Shown piece by piece: positions 47,001-56,299 of a DNA stretch of 64,000 nucleotides (positions are counted from its first letter, which is position 1; every line of letters begins with the position of its first letter). The position numbers and the translations under genes are program-made. Origin of the DNA: Apostichopus japonicus (taxonomy: Eukaryota; Echinodermata; Holothuroidea; Aspidochirotida; Stichopodidae); contig NC_092564.1 in the NCBI RefSeq assembly GCF_037975245.1, positions 15,584,984-15,648,983 on the forward strand. The letters run 5' to 3'. Below the pieces are notes generated by a model. It did no database searches. It was given only the letters and a program-made list of their open reading frames with translations, and had not been told where the DNA came from.

Positions 47001-48939
47001 TCAACTGTTGAATTCATAAAGAATATATATCTTCCTTCCTTAAATCTACACCATCACAATCGGCAGACACTGGTAAACTAAGAGTAAGTAATCCACAAAA
47101 GTTCCAAAACGATGATATCAATGGAGGTTGATTCGTAGTCCGAGGAAACCTCCAGAATATTGACTCTTCTTAAGGCTATTCCAACAGACTGCCGCAGCAG
47201 TAAAAGGCTTGTTATGGCTTACGTGCAACGAATCACAGTTGAAACTAAACTGGTGTGCATCATGAGAAAGAATCAAGCTAATGTTGACACACTAAATTGT
47301 TATGCAGTCCACACAATCAGACAACTCTATGGTGTACAAGGTAATTCAAATTACAACTGCACGCTTCACTTCCCAGCCAAAGGAACCTTTGGACCCTTTT
47401 CTCACAGCTCCAAACAACAACTAAAGAGAAGATTCGGAATTCCGACCGTTTTAAGATCTTTGCAAAATACTGAACAAACAATAACGACAAAATATCAATT
47501 GATATTTAAAGCAGTGTTCTTCGTTTTTTTCCAAAAAAATGGTTGTAACTTTTTGGGGTAACATTTTCTTGTTTTACGACAGACTGAAAAAAAAATGGTT
47601 GTGACTTTCAAAATTACTGTTGTAACAATCATGACTATAACAAATTGTCTTTGGCATTGTTTGATAATCTTTTTTTACACTGAAAAGTCTAGCCCACTCT
47701 TTTGATGTTTATTCGTAACCAAGAGATGGCTTATTACTTTGCTAATGAAGAATTATTAGAATTTCAACTTTCTATGATATCTTGTGGAAAAAAAAATCAT
47801 TTTTAAACAATCACACTTTCCAAATACATTTTGACACCAAAAAGAAGAAAACCATCACTCACCATTCTTTCTGTAAATTTGCTGTAGAAAGACAATGGAA
47901 ATTAAAATCAGTTATATGAGACATTATGTGAGGGGCACATCAAGATGAGTTTTTAAGTTAATTAAACATTAATTGAACATTTACAGTAGCAATTGGGCTT
48001 TATTTAGCATGTTGTTCGTTACTGTACATAATCTAGAAGAAATATTATAAGATGGTGGCAGTCTTCCAGAAACTGCATAACAACATACAGCTTAGGTAAC
48101 CAATAAATGAATTGAACAGGTGCACAGTCAACAACATCAAGACTTACCATCATGTGCTGCTAGCTCTTTTGTTCATTCTGATCATGAACATGTTGTTTTA
48201 AAATTAAAGCATATAGCATATGCTTAAAATTAAAGCATATATGTTTAAAGCATAAATTAAAAAGCATAAATTAAAATCTGAATGCTTCTAGCAATTTTTA
48301 ATACACAAATATCGGTGACAATACTAAATAACTAATAAATGACAGGATATCATGTAGTGTTCAAATATTGTCAAGCATATTCGAAGGCGCTCAATTTTTT
48401 TCTCTCACTGAATAGTATAGTTCCTGTGTAGAAAACTTTTATACATCTTTATTTTTTTTATTTGTATAAGGATACTGTATAAGGATACCTATATGTCAAA
48501 TCATTCCTCTTAACTAGGAGGTAATTAATTTGAAGAATGCTGTATGATAAGAGGCAATAAAAAACAATTAAGCTTTGTGAATCTTCCTTTGAGAATACTT
48601 GCTAATTTACTATACTAGGAACAACAATGTTAAGTTTTGAAACATGTTTTGAAAAAAATTTGTCCTCTAGTCTATTAGTTAAGTGTACACTCCCATTTTC
48701 TATTCACCTCTATATAATAAATCCTAAATTGGTCATTTCCTTTCCAATTAAGGTCTTTTCTGATGTAAGTATTCTCATACAACCCACACAGTCAATAGTT
48801 GATACAAAACCACCTTAAATAGAGATGACATCATTTCTGATATACAGCGATACCAGTAATATCTGGTAAAAAAAAAAATGAACAAAATCGGAACTCACTC
48901 ATTGTCTGATCTTCTGTACCCATTGACTCTACCATCCAT
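15306..48939 (-). CDS. TJP1: Zonula occludens / tight junction protein (ZO-1, polychaetoid family), whole gene
   Basis: Cytoplasmic junction scaffold (MAGUK) that in the known family links claudin/JAM-type membrane proteins to actin at tight or septate junctions. I reconstruct 25 coding exons on the minus strand; they sum to 4494 nt, or 1497 aa plus stop, and every splice phase agrees. Order on the protein: PDZ1 (~25-105), PDZ2 (~134-205), PDZ3 (~294-372), SH3 (~385-455), hook with NKNRAEQ, GUK (~505-696), an acidic linker, an RS/charged helix, DPYQQP repeats (~963-1104), a Pro-rich region and a C-terminal ZU5 (~1356-1497). The GUK starts RPVVIFGP and lacks an enzymatic P-loop, as is usual in ZO proteins. 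Vertebrate ZO-1 is longer (~1750 aa) but has the same order. The invertebrate gene is probably co-orthologous to ZO-1/2/3; the ZU5 makes ZO-1 the nearest label. A second start exon at 46941-46967 would give 1486 aa. Confidence 0.94.
15485..15745. repeat. AT-only low-complexity tract (taaactat / aaaatta units)
   Basis: About 260 bp of degenerate attaaactatatt units in the last ZO-like intron. Confidence 0.85.
16189..16332 (-). CDS. TJP1: ZO-like exon, ZU5 second half
   Basis: [20 protein letters not shown] and [16 protein letters not shown] are almost the same as ZO-1. Acceptor atttcag, donor gttagt. Confidence 0.98.
16571..16779 (-). CDS. TJP1: ZO-like exon, ZU5 first half
   Basis: [20 protein letters not shown] and [20 protein letters not shown], then [20 protein letters not shown]: a clear ZU5 match to the ZO-1 C-terminus. 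Confidence 0.97.
17217..17372 (-). pseudogene. Two tandem partial copies of a ZO-like exon 3' end with donor region
   Basis: Copies at about 17217-17280 and 17299-17372 repeat the end of the exon at 17403-18045, separated by aggattgtatcatt repeats. Read on the minus strand, the copy nearer the exon keeps the frame ([14 protein letters not shown]) but has lost the donor. The farther copy has an in-frame TGA but keeps a gtatga donor. No acceptor is apparent, so they are probably not spliced in. Confidence 0.8.
17403..18045 (-). CDS. TJP1: ZO-like exon, Pro-rich region before ZU5
   Basis: 214 codons including [20 protein letters not shown] and KPKLAPKPK, possible SH3/WW ligand stretches; ends [14 protein letters not shown]. 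The donor that satisfies frame is AG|gtaatg at 17402; the nearer-looking CCT|gtaagg at 17407 would break the join to ZU5. Confidence 0.88.
18573..19470 (-). CDS. TJP1: ZO-like large exon with charged helix and DPYQQP repeats
   Basis: 299 codons. It starts [20 protein letters not shown], then a Lys/Glu/Arg-rich helix, a Pro/Gln/Glu stretch and about 140 residues of tandem DPYQQP-type hexapeptides. The acceptor (caagtgtag) has a weak pyrimidine tract, but an in-frame TAG just before it and exact phase support it. Donor gtgatt leaves phase 1. Confidence 0.87.
18660..19085 (-). repeat. 18-bp coding tandem repeat (DPYQQP array)
   Basis: The plus-strand unit is close to ggatcaggttgttggtag. It encodes DPYQQP with variants [17 protein letters not shown] and DLDQQT inside the large ZO-like exon. 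All variation keeps the frame. Confidence 0.95.
19993..20208 (-). CDS. TJP1: ZO-like exon, RS-rich charged linker
   Basis: 72 codons with [15 protein letters not shown] and an acidic end DEEDETEE. Acceptor tttcttcag, donor gtagga. Confidence 0.85.
20582..20779 (-). CDS. TJP1: ZO-like exon, acidic linker after GUK
   Basis: 66 codons beginning [14 protein letters not shown], then Ser/Asp/Pro-rich. Acceptor tcctctag, donor gtaagt, phase 0 both sides. Assigned by frame and position; acidic segments also follow GUK in other ZO proteins. Confidence 0.88.
21065..21730. repeat. Intronic minisatellite of ~56-58 bp, about 12 copies
   Basis: Unit contains catttgatactgttaattc, then atactctcctttgaattc and a taaagctatataatactct end. 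It sits in the ZO-like intron between exons 22129 and 20779. A degenerate gatactgtc-rich tail continues to about 22090. Confidence 0.93.
22129..22241 (-). CDS. TJP1: ZO-like exon, GUK end
   Basis: [20 protein letters not shown] then SESK, aligned with WYGALKEAIQQQQNQLVWVSEGK. Acceptor ctttcag, donor gttagt. Confidence 0.95.
22702..22915 (-). CDS. TJP1: ZO-like exon, GUK core
   Basis: [20 protein letters not shown] then [18 protein letters not shown] and [13 protein letters not shown], closely following ZO-1. Confidence 0.97.
23790..23887 (-). CDS. TJP1: ZO-like exon, GUK middle
   Basis: [20 protein letters not shown] then [12 protein letters not shown], matching the RLHTIKQIIDQ helix region. 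Acceptor ttttgtag, donor gtaagt. Confidence 0.93.
24699..24794 (-). CDS. TJP1: ZO-like exon, GUK start
   Basis: [20 protein letters not shown]: the degenerate nucleotide loop of ZO guanylate-kinase domains, not expected to be catalytic. Confidence 0.96.
25649..25699 (-). CDS. TJP1: ZO-like exon, [11 protein letters not shown] segment
   Basis: 51 nt encoding [16 protein letters not shown], nearly the same as the [13 protein letters not shown] block of ZO-1 that leads into GUK. Confidence 0.96.
26371..26531 (-). CDS. TJP1: ZO-like exon, hook region
   Basis: [16 protein letters not shown] then [10 protein letters not shown]: the basic hook between SH3 and GUK. Acceptor cccacag, donor gtaagt. 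Confidence 0.93.
26532..28534. other. ZO-like intron between SH3 and hook exons
   Basis: Two kilobases of AT-rich sequence with a poly-G tract near 26640-26690 and a (ta)n-like patch at 28020-28050. No coding or RNA gene is recognisable. Confidence 0.6.
28535..28714 (-). CDS. TJP1: ZO-like exon, SH3 domain
   Basis: [20 protein letters not shown] and [20 protein letters not shown] form the SH3 core; it ends GRGLIPNKN, the start of the hook. Acceptor ggacag, donor gtcagt. Confidence 0.97.
29311..29359 (-). CDS. TJP1: ZO-like small exon between PDZ3 and SH3
   Basis: 49 nt encoding [15 protein letters not shown], aligned with the YRRIVESDVGDSFYI segment of ZO-1. Needed to reconcile the phases of the flanking exons, and does so exactly. 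Confidence 0.92.
30029..30131 (-). CDS. TJP1: ZO-like exon, PDZ3 end
   Basis: [20 protein letters not shown] and [11 protein letters not shown] close PDZ3. Acceptor ctatag, donor gtaaac, ending in phase 1. Confidence 0.93.
30451..30622 (-). CDS. TJP1: ZO-like exon, PDZ3 first part
   Basis: Encodes [20 protein letters not shown], then [17 protein letters not shown], a near match to ZO PDZ3 ([20 protein letters not shown]). Donor gtgtgt. Confidence 0.97.
31118..31166 (-). CDS. TJP1: ZO-like small Pro-rich exon
   Basis: 49 nt encoding [15 protein letters not shown] between strong acceptor (ttttccag) and gtgaga. Phases 1 to 2 fit both neighbours. Confidence 0.9.
31593..31839 (-). CDS. TJP1: ZO-like exon, PDZ2 second half and linker
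   Basis: [20 protein letters not shown] completes PDZ2 and is followed by a Ser/Pro-rich linker ending PPVIGN. Acceptor ctcacag, donor gtgagc, phase 0 to 1. Confidence 0.95.
32064..32229. mobile_element. Foldback / MITE-like element with 47-bp inverted arms
   Basis: The left arm 32064-32110 and right arm 32183-32229 are reverse complements at 45 of 47 positions (ggggttaatcaacggtct outermost). The 72-nt centre is itself a hairpin (gatgcac...gtgcatc). A further partial copy of the arm (ttaatcctgtgagtaacgca) lies at about 31938-31960. Intronic in the ZO-like gene. Confidence 0.82.
32726..32950 (-). CDS. TJP1: ZO-like exon, PDZ1-PDZ2 linker and PDZ2 first half
   Basis: Begins [14 protein letters not shown] and continues into [14 protein letters not shown], the PDZ2 core, and VGDKIDR. 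The linker between PDZ1 and PDZ2 is much shorter than in vertebrate ZO-1. Confidence 0.96.
33797..33899 (-). CDS. TJP1: ZO-like exon, PDZ1 second half
   Basis: Encodes [20 protein letters not shown], then [14 protein letters not shown], completing PDZ1. Acceptor attacag, donor gtaagt. Confidence 0.97.
34725..34849 (-). CDS. TJP1: ZO-like exon, PDZ1 first half
   Basis: Encodes [20 protein letters not shown] and then [17 protein letters not shown], with the GFGL carboxylate-binding loop. Phase 0 in, 2 out. Confidence 0.97.
37854..39505 (+). mobile_element. Long-inverted-repeat transposon remnant carrying a THAP-domain ORF (P-element/THAP-like)
   Basis: Outer 24-bp ends 37854-37877 and 39482-39505 are inverted repeats (22/24, starting tgtttaaagacca). 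An inner pair, 38047-38077 and 39263-39293, matches at 28/31. Between them is a THAP-like ORF, but nothing resembling a transposase catalytic region, so the 1.65-kb copy should be non-autonomous. I see no clear target-site duplication. Confidence 0.72.
38163..38406 (+). pseudogene. THAP zinc-finger fragment inside the inverted-repeat element
   Basis: The ATG at 38163 opens [20 protein letters not shown], then FFRFPSK and [14 protein letters not shown]. This has the C-x4-C start, F-x-FP block, conserved Trp and R-x-DF spacing of THAP domains. The expected distal Cys-x2-His motif (CSxHF) is absent; the frame ends soon after, at TAG 38404-38406. This could be a decayed first exon of a THAP-type transposase or a THAP host gene fragment. 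It lies antisense to the ZO-like gene. Confidence 0.65.
40981..41022 (-). CDS. TJP1: ZO-like exon leading into PDZ1
   Basis: Fourteen codons, [14 protein letters not shown], matching the IWEQHTVTLHR segment just before PDZ1 of ZO-1. Acceptor cttcaacag, donor gtgagt, phase 0 on both sides. Confidence 0.93.
41044..41080. repeat. (gtt)n microsatellite
   Basis: About ten uninterrupted gtt units lie 20 bp from the PDZ1 leader exon acceptor. On the minus strand this is (aac)n just upstream of the acceptor region. Confidence 0.95.
41203..41669. mobile_element. hAT-like MITE, 467 bp, with 8-bp target-site duplication
   Basis: Ends are perfect inverted repeats CAGTGGCGGCGCCA, flanked by direct repeats TTGGCAAC at 41195-41202 and 41670-41677. 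An 8-bp duplication and CAG-type ends are hAT superfamily features. The interior has G- and C-rich tracts and no transposase. Confidence 0.88.
45244..46885. mobile_element. TIR element of 1.64 kb without transposase
   Basis: Inverted ends TCAACCCTTTTxAATT (15/16) are flanked by CTGTAA on both sides. Subterminal tggcgacc/ggtcgcca motifs are repeated at both ends. No ORF resembles a transposase. The family is uncertain. Confidence 0.75.
46941..46967 (-). CDS. TJP1: ZO-like alternative first coding exon, form A
   Basis: ATG in strong context (agccATGG) encoding MAFNAAAEE, then donor gtgagg in phase 0, joining [12 protein letters not shown]. An in-frame TAA lies 9 nt upstream. The short Ala-rich start resembles the N-terminus of vertebrate ZO-1. 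The upstream limit of the exon is not defined. Confidence 0.65.
47863..47881 (-). CDS. TJP1: 19-nt microexon of the ZO-like gene, form B
   Basis: Flanked by a strong acceptor (ttgtctttctacag) and donor gtgagt. With the two bases left by the upstream exon it reads DKFTERM and delivers phase 0 to the next exon at 41022, exactly as needed. Confidence 0.55.
48899..48939 (-). CDS. TJP1: ZO-like alternative first coding exon, form B (exon spans 48899-49024)
   Basis: Starts ATG (48939-48937) in context agacaATGG and encodes [13 protein letters not shown] plus two bases before gtgagt. The exon opens after acceptor atttccag at 49025; an in-frame TGA upstream, with no ATG between, supports this start. 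A three-codon upstream ORF (ATG AAC TGA) precedes it. The assignment rests on splice sites and frame, not on similarity. Confidence 0.6.
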
Positions 48940-51900
48940 TGTCTTCAGTTCATCTACCCGGTAAGTTGGAATGTTTCAGAATGCGAACAAAAGATTTGCA
49001 GTGCAGTCGCAAGAAAACGTGAATCTGGAAATATGTAGAAAAGAACAAGAAAAGTTTTGCATAGACTTGATTGAACTTGAACAATAAACAAACAATCAAA
49101 CATCATATGTGCAGTTAACAGACTGCACAACTGACTAAGGTTTAACTTAGTAAAATCAGAATTTAATTAAAAAGTTGCAAATTTGTCAAGGGTACTTCTT
49201 TGTGTAGATGATGTATTACATAAATGGGAAGTTTTTTCTAACTTCTCTTTCGTTTCCCCTTGCATAGAGCTTTGTAAGCTGCACTGACAATTAAAAAAGT
49301 ACAAGATATTAACAAAGTCCTCTAATAATCAACTGAAATCCAAGTTAACAAATAACAATCAATTTACACTCCAAAGTTTTTAATATTTCAAAATTCCATG
49401 CATGCAGAGATTTGACAGGAGAGCAGTTCAGCCCACCACCACCAGACAGGAGGCAAAACATGAACATTCTTTGGAGGTATGTCCATGGGGAGCTTATTTA
49501 GAAATATTTCACAATTATTTATCAACCTCTTGGAGACAATAAAACAAGCCACTCTTAAAGCAGCTTTTTCAGTCTGGTTTGAATTTTTTTTCCAAACATG
49601 AGTATTTCTTCTTGAAACTGAGATTGCAATTAATCAAAGTAAGACATCCTTCTAATTAAGTCAGTAATTAATGAATTTGATTTGTTCCTTAACATTTTGT
49701 CGGCCAGACACTTTCCACATAAGTATGAAACAAGTGTAAAAGAAAATATCAAACTCTACAACTTCTGATTCTGAAGATGAAACTTTGACTATACAAACTG
49801 TTGAATCACAAGATTTTGGAATGGGACTCGGCTATAGACTACCACTGAATTATTTATCAATTTCAACTCCAAAAAGCTGCTTTAATAAATGGCACTCCTC
49901 ATCTTGAACAGCTTTTGTACATTCCAATACCCTATTACAGACTGGTATATATGTTTCATGTGTACAAATGGATACTGGTTCTATATACAGTGAACAAGAA
50001 CTTTCCAAATGCCTAGTACAATCTGTGTATGGATTGGGTAGGCCTTTTATACAGTAATATGGATAAGGTGTTTTCAAAAACATTACAATTATAGACAGGT
50101 ATTATGTCAAGGTATATGAAGTGTATGAATATGAACTTTACATACAGTATATACCTTATAACAGATTTGTATAAGGGTGGGTAATTCAGTTACCTGGGAT
50201 TACTACAGAGGTACAGATTAGAGTAAGGCTCAAGATGCTATACACTCAGCTCGGTCATTCTTATGTAATAGGTCCCTGCAACAAAGCATGTTTGCACAGT
50301 AAATATAACAGGCTGGACTGAACAATATAACAGTGGTCAGATCTTTGCATTCAGCCAAGAAAGAGGTCACTTCTGTAGAAGCAGACTACAGTAAGCTGAG
50401 ACATGCACAGTAACAATGGCAGTGCTACAGAACACTCCCATGGTATATATAAGTATACTGTTCTGTACTGTTATGTACAGTGCTGTAGTGTACACTGTTG
50501 TGCACCTACTGCACTGTACTTCAATGTAATATATACTGTACAATCCACCAGGTTTTCTATGACTGTGTCCTACCATAGTTAAAAGAGTTTCTGTGCATAT
50601 ATCAATAATATAAATTAGAAATTGGTCCCTAGACAGAGAGGGTCTACATTTACTCTGGTCTAATGTTGGGATGGTCCAATCCATTTTCATCCCAGAGTCC
50701 ACACAATTGATTTTCATTCCTTTTTCCAAACAAAGCAGAAACATGGCCGTCGACATACTGTGTATTGCATGTACATATGCAACATAAGAAACACATAACA
50801 CAAACCAGGTATGTGCATGACATGGCTGCTGCTGTGAAAGTTGTCCTCTGGCTACTTTTTTCAACAAATTATTGCCATAGCAACAAGTCCCCTGCTGACT
50901 ATACATTTCAGATCATACCAACCCAATAAACTTGATACTTCCCCCAAGAGAGTTGGGATCCCAGGGTCAAAGTGAAATTGAAGAAGTCATTGCCTGTGGC
51001 TAGGGTAATTTATCCAAATGGTATAGAATTACTCTGGTCATGAAAATCTGTCAGAAAAGTATAGGACTATTGGTATAGTGCAGTAAGTACTACTACTTTG
51101 TACTGGTATCTGTCTAAGCCTATTGCAGCAGGAGTCACGCCCACTAGAATCCCCAGGATATCAGCAGAGTGCAAGAAATGAAAGGCTTCATGGGAATAAC
51201 ATTGTGAATGATGCAAACAAATATTTCAAAATTTAGGTCGAACTCTTAGATGATTCCAAAGTTTTTTGAAAAGTTTTTGTGTGTACCAACGAGAGACGAC
51301 AGGAGAAATTTAAACCAATGTACAGTATGTTATGTCCTAGATATCTGGCCTACTAGGAGTTTTACACATAACTAATTGATGATGTGTTATTCTTATAATT
51401 TAAGTGATAACTAAGGTTTTAAAGTAATCGCTTGTAATCTTTGATCTGTTTTCATCCCATTATTATCGCATTGTCGCTTATTTTTCTTTCTAGGGAACCA
51501 GTCAATAACTGCCATCCAAACTTGAAGTTTAATTAAGGATGCCCGGATCTTATGAGGACAAACCTGGACTTTTATTTCAAAGCTGGTTTTCCAGCAAGTA
51601 TAATAAAAAAGTGACTTATTTTTACTTTAAAAAGATTGGTTTTTTACTGTACATTTGAAAAGGTGAAAGAACTTAAGTTGTTTATCTGATGAGAAATTAC
51701 TTAAAAACAAACAAAATCAAATCAAAAAATGAAATAAACAGTGCTCAGGTCAAGTATTGGTGAACCTGTAGAAGATATGGCCGAAAATCTCACAAGAACA
51801 AATAAAACGATTTCTGATGTTTTTACAGCTGACATTCTTATTCCACCCACTAGAACATACAGTATGTACAGTACAGTACAGTATTGGATTACAACAAGAT

Positions 51901-52326
51901 AACAGGCTCACAGAAAGGGCTTTAACTAGCATAGCATACATAGTCTTTACCACAAGTTCTTTATATTTTCTTCAAAAGCAGAGGGCAAGACATGTTTGAT
52001 TTGAATTTCAAGACAAACAAATTGGTTAATTTGGACTTTACTCTTTCTGATTGGTAATAATGAGTGCCTATCATTTATTAGACATTCCATTAGTAACAGG
52101 GTTGTAAACTATGTATACAATACAAATTAGATACCAAGGTTAGGAAAACACCATATACCTAAATGTGACTATATATTGGATTGCATCATCAGAATTGTTT
52201 ATCTTGGCAGCATATGTAACAGTACCATGTTTGGTTTTGTAATGTTGATTTGAGGGAACTATATTTCCTCAAGAGAGTACGTACAGTAGCTTGAGATACT
52301 TATGGTAATATTCTTACATAATTATA

Positions 52327-52362
52327 GCAGGGAGTTGTTATGGTTCCATAACAACTCCCTGA
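52327..52362. repeat. Near-perfect short palindrome (cagggagttgttatgg / ccataacaactccctg)
   Basis: Two 16-nt arms with a 2-nt centre. Related versions with part of the centre missing occur near 54100-54125 and 56893-56921. Confidence 0.85.
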
Positions 52363-53455
52363 TTAAAGTAAGCAAAATACAATTGAATACACTGCATTTA
52401 TATCCACACTGTTACTCAGAGAATGTTTTGAATTAAAGGACCAACCAGCATTCTTCCTGAATATGCAAATAAGTCAAATAATGGTCATCCAGATTCATAC
52501 TTCAACAAGCATTCCACCTCAGATATAAAGCATTATACCTTAATGAGACATTAAATTATGTAATATTTCACTCCTTAATAATGACTAGGAATAATTTGGT
52601 ACCCTCACCAGATCCTCTATAAAAGCAAATCTAGGAAACTCTGTATTACAGTCGTTAATATTCTAACATATATGCTTACGTAAGGCGATGACAAATGCAG
52701 ATAGCTTTCAAGGGAATAATTTGTGTCAAAGCTCAAAGACTCTGAATTTCATCTCTTTTGAAATACTGCAACTCCAGTGTAGAAAAGGGTGATACACAAT
52801 TGGACTTGCAGAGCATTTTGTGATATGATACCGGATAAACTATACATACATGAAGAGGTTCATGTGTTTGAAGAAAGAGAAAGTAGCACTGCTGTCCAGT
52901 CCCTGGCTTTAGGTGCCCCCTACCCCCCCCACCATAAAAGTAAAAAATCAAAAGTGGAATACACTGATCATGTCTATCATTTTCAAGACTATAACGAGTT
53001 TGCATTCACACCATTGCAAAGATAGAGAACACTGAACAATGTGTACTATCACTGTACAAAGAGAGATATACAGCAGCACTAGGGTACTTGTAATGATATA
53101 TGCCTTCCCAGGTAAACCATCTCTTGCATGAACAAAGAGAACTAGTGATGAGTGTGATAATAGGAGTGCCAGAGATAGCCAACACCATGGTAATTTACAT
53201 AATAGGCATTCTTCACATGAGGAAGATATTATATCTCCATCCACAGAGAAGGACAGTAAATCAGGCTAATCCACCAAGCAACACTAACCAGGAATAATAA
53301 TAATAGTAATAAAAACACATTGACATAGGTACCTGGGCAATCTGAGAGTAAAGCAGGCTACAGCCTGCCTGGGTGAAAAACTGTGACCCAGTGACATTAT
53401 GACTCTCTTCAACTTTTAGGAGGATTTCTTATCAATATTTGGACAGCTTTGCCCA

Positions 53456-53825
53456 AGCTGCCTAACTTTGGTTTATTACCTTCAAGAACATTAAAGCTCA
53501 GGTTCCAATGGTTCAAACACATACATTCTCATGTACAGGTTGTAAGCATATCAGGTATGTGGGGGATGCGATGAATTCAAGAAAGTAGATATACAAGAGG
53601 TGAATGGAAATTTAAAAGTTGTTAAATCAGCAAAAGCTTTGCCCAAGCTGCCAAACTTTGGTTTACTACCTTCAAGAACATTAAAGCTCAGGTTCCAATG
53701 GTTCAAACACATACATTCTCATGTACAGGTTGTAAGCATATCAGGTATGTGGGGGATGCGATGAATTCAAGAAAGTAGATATACAAGAGGTGAACGGAAA
53801 TTTAAAAGATGTTAAATCAGCAAAA
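53456..53825. repeat. Tandem duplication, 180-bp unit, two copies
   Basis: 53456-53635 is repeated at 53636 onwards with only a few substitutions (for example gcctaacttt versus gccaaacttt), so the duplication is recent. Confidence 0.94.
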
Positions 53826-55826
53826 GTGTTTTTCTGTGTGATAGGAAACAAACTCTAAAACAGTGACAGTACAACAAACAGTGTTCTAATGTTTCTTCCA
53901 AAGCCTACAAGGTAGTAAAACTTTGAGAAGTTAAACCGACATTCACTGCCTTGACAATTTCACTGTACTACCTCCAGGTTTTATCATTTTCAAATAACAA
54001 CCAACACCAACCCTATAAGTCTACAATATTTTCACAGCAGCTGTGCATGCCTTTGTAGGTCAAGCCTACTTAGTACATATGTTAAGCAATCAGTTGGTAC
54101 AGGGAGTTGTTCCATAACAACTCCCCGAGTCCCTGGTTGGTGTTTCATTCCTTAACTTATACTGTAACCCTTCTAAAGTCCCTATAAATTCCCCCTGTTA
54201 CACGCTCCATTAAGACTTATTCAATGCACTATTCTGCCATTCCAATGTGCCCTACCCAGCCAGTGCAATTTTGTAAATTCTCACCAGTTACATACAGTAC
54301 AGCTCTTTCTACAAACTTTATGTCAAATCAGCAACCACCTATAGTGTACAGTCAGTATGCATTATTTCTCTATATAACATATGTTATACCCAGTACTTAC
54401 AAATACAAACAAAAAGTGACATGTTATGTAGACATCATAGTCAACACTGTAAATTGTTTGACAAGGTTATAGAATATAGAGCTGTAAATATAAGATCTAC
54501 AAGCAGAGCTGATTCAGTCTAAAGATTTAAGACAGGTCCTCTTGGGGGGGCTGGTTCAAATATAATCATTTCTTCATCAAAATTATCTGTCATGTTCATT
54601 GCTGGAGTTCTTGAACTCTGCATAACTCCTTGCACAGCTTCCTAATTAAGTTTCTCATAACATGGAACCTCACAGACAGGGAATGTTGTACCTTATAAAT
54701 ATGTCAGATATATATGTTCAAATAGTAAAATGCTTATAAGTTTGGTTTTTTTGGTCTGAGTCTTTTTTTTATACTTTTAAATGATGCTTCGCTGAAGTAA
54801 GCATTTCTTTATTTTGTATCAGTGTGTGACGGGGACACTTAATAAACCAATTCTACTACATCAGTTCAGGTTACATTTGAATATATACTATTTATGGGTT
54901 TTTTCGGAGAAATTATCCCATCTATAAGCAATTAGGCATCAGGAGACAAATCGTCATTTGCCAAAGGCTGCTACGACAAACTCAGTTAACAGACCATTGC
55001 AAACTCTGCTAATACAACAGAAAAATCAATTAGGAAGGATTAATTACAGCATGTGAATTATGACACAATATACATAGCTATACACACAATGGATTACAAA
55101 ATGACATTTTTTTCAAGGGCAACTAGGTGTTGGAATTCCTCGCACATTTTGGTTAGCTGCTTTGTGTAGAATGTATCAAATTAACTGTATGGATTCAAAG
55201 CAAAAGAACTATTTTAAACAGAAACAGTAAGATGAAGGAAAGCATCAATCTGAGCAATCTATTGAAAAACTTAGAATCCAGAAGAATTCAAATAATCTAC
55301 GAAATGTCAAAAACTATTTCTTGGGGGGAAGATCCTTTTACACCTTGCTTGACTTCAAAATGTGCATAAATGTTGAAACAACCAGAGTGAATTGTAATTC
55401 TCTTGATAATTCTGCCATTTGGCACTGCCACTGTGTGTTCTGTACAGCATTTCAAAATATCTCGGCTAAGAAGCTCAGACATAACTTTATTAAGAGAACT
55501 GAGTAACTGTTGTTCTACTGTTATACTTTGCCTGACCTAGAATGCCCAAATTTTATACCAGCATATCTTCCTTCCTTCCATCCTAGACTTGAGATACTTG
55601 CAATGATGGGTGGTATATACAGTTCTATACAATGAAACACTACATATAAAAAAAATAGTACTGTGAGGACATGCTGTATGACAATGGTTACCAAAAATTA
55701 TGTAAAGGTGAAACTTCTCTGACTTGATGTTTTTCCACTATAAAGATGTCATCTACATGTACATCTTGCACAAAGTACCAATAGGTCATGTATGATGTAA
55801 CTCATAGACCTCACAGTAACAACTAG

Positions 55827-55909
55827 GCAGGATCTTCTTCAAAGGTTAAATGACAAGTAACAGTAACTGTTACTGTTACTTGTCATTTAGCCTTTGAAGA
55901 AGACCCTGC
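55827..55909. repeat. 83-bp palindrome joined to a gatcgaaacgtc motif
   Basis: Arms 55827-55867 and 55869-55909 match as reverse complements at 39 of 41 positions around a single central base. The right arm runs into tttgaagaagaccctgctag and gatcgaaacgtc. Confidence 0.85.
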
Positions 55910-56299
55910 TAGGATCGAAACGTCAGGCCAACTTACACAATCTCTTACACAGGCTCTCTAGTGGATGAGCAGTTTGCTAACAGTTTTATTTTATTTTAAG
56001 TTCTTATAATAAATAATAACATGGCTTAAAACAAGTTTTATGGTGACTTATTGCAATGTAAACATTCTGGTGTCCCTTTTACACATGAAACATACAATTT
56101 TCACGAAATTCAGGATTTCTGAGGATGTTATTTGCTCCTTTGCACTTTAAAGGTATTAACACATGTTAATTTTGAAGGTTCATATTAGATAAAACAAATT
56201 GAAAAGGGGAGTTTTATGATAAAAAGTGATTGATAGATTTTGGGGCTAAAATTATTTATGGAATGACCCATTTACCAAACAAACACTCAAAACTTCAAT

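Noticed and set aside
47160-47561. 133-codon plus-strand ORF near the form-A start exon
   Set aside because: No family resemblance, and it overlaps the probable promoter/UTR region of the opposite strand.
50367-50906. 179-codon minus-strand ORF
   Set aside because: No recognisable domain; rich in tacagt/acagtactgt words; no splice phase link to the ZO gene. Likely chance.
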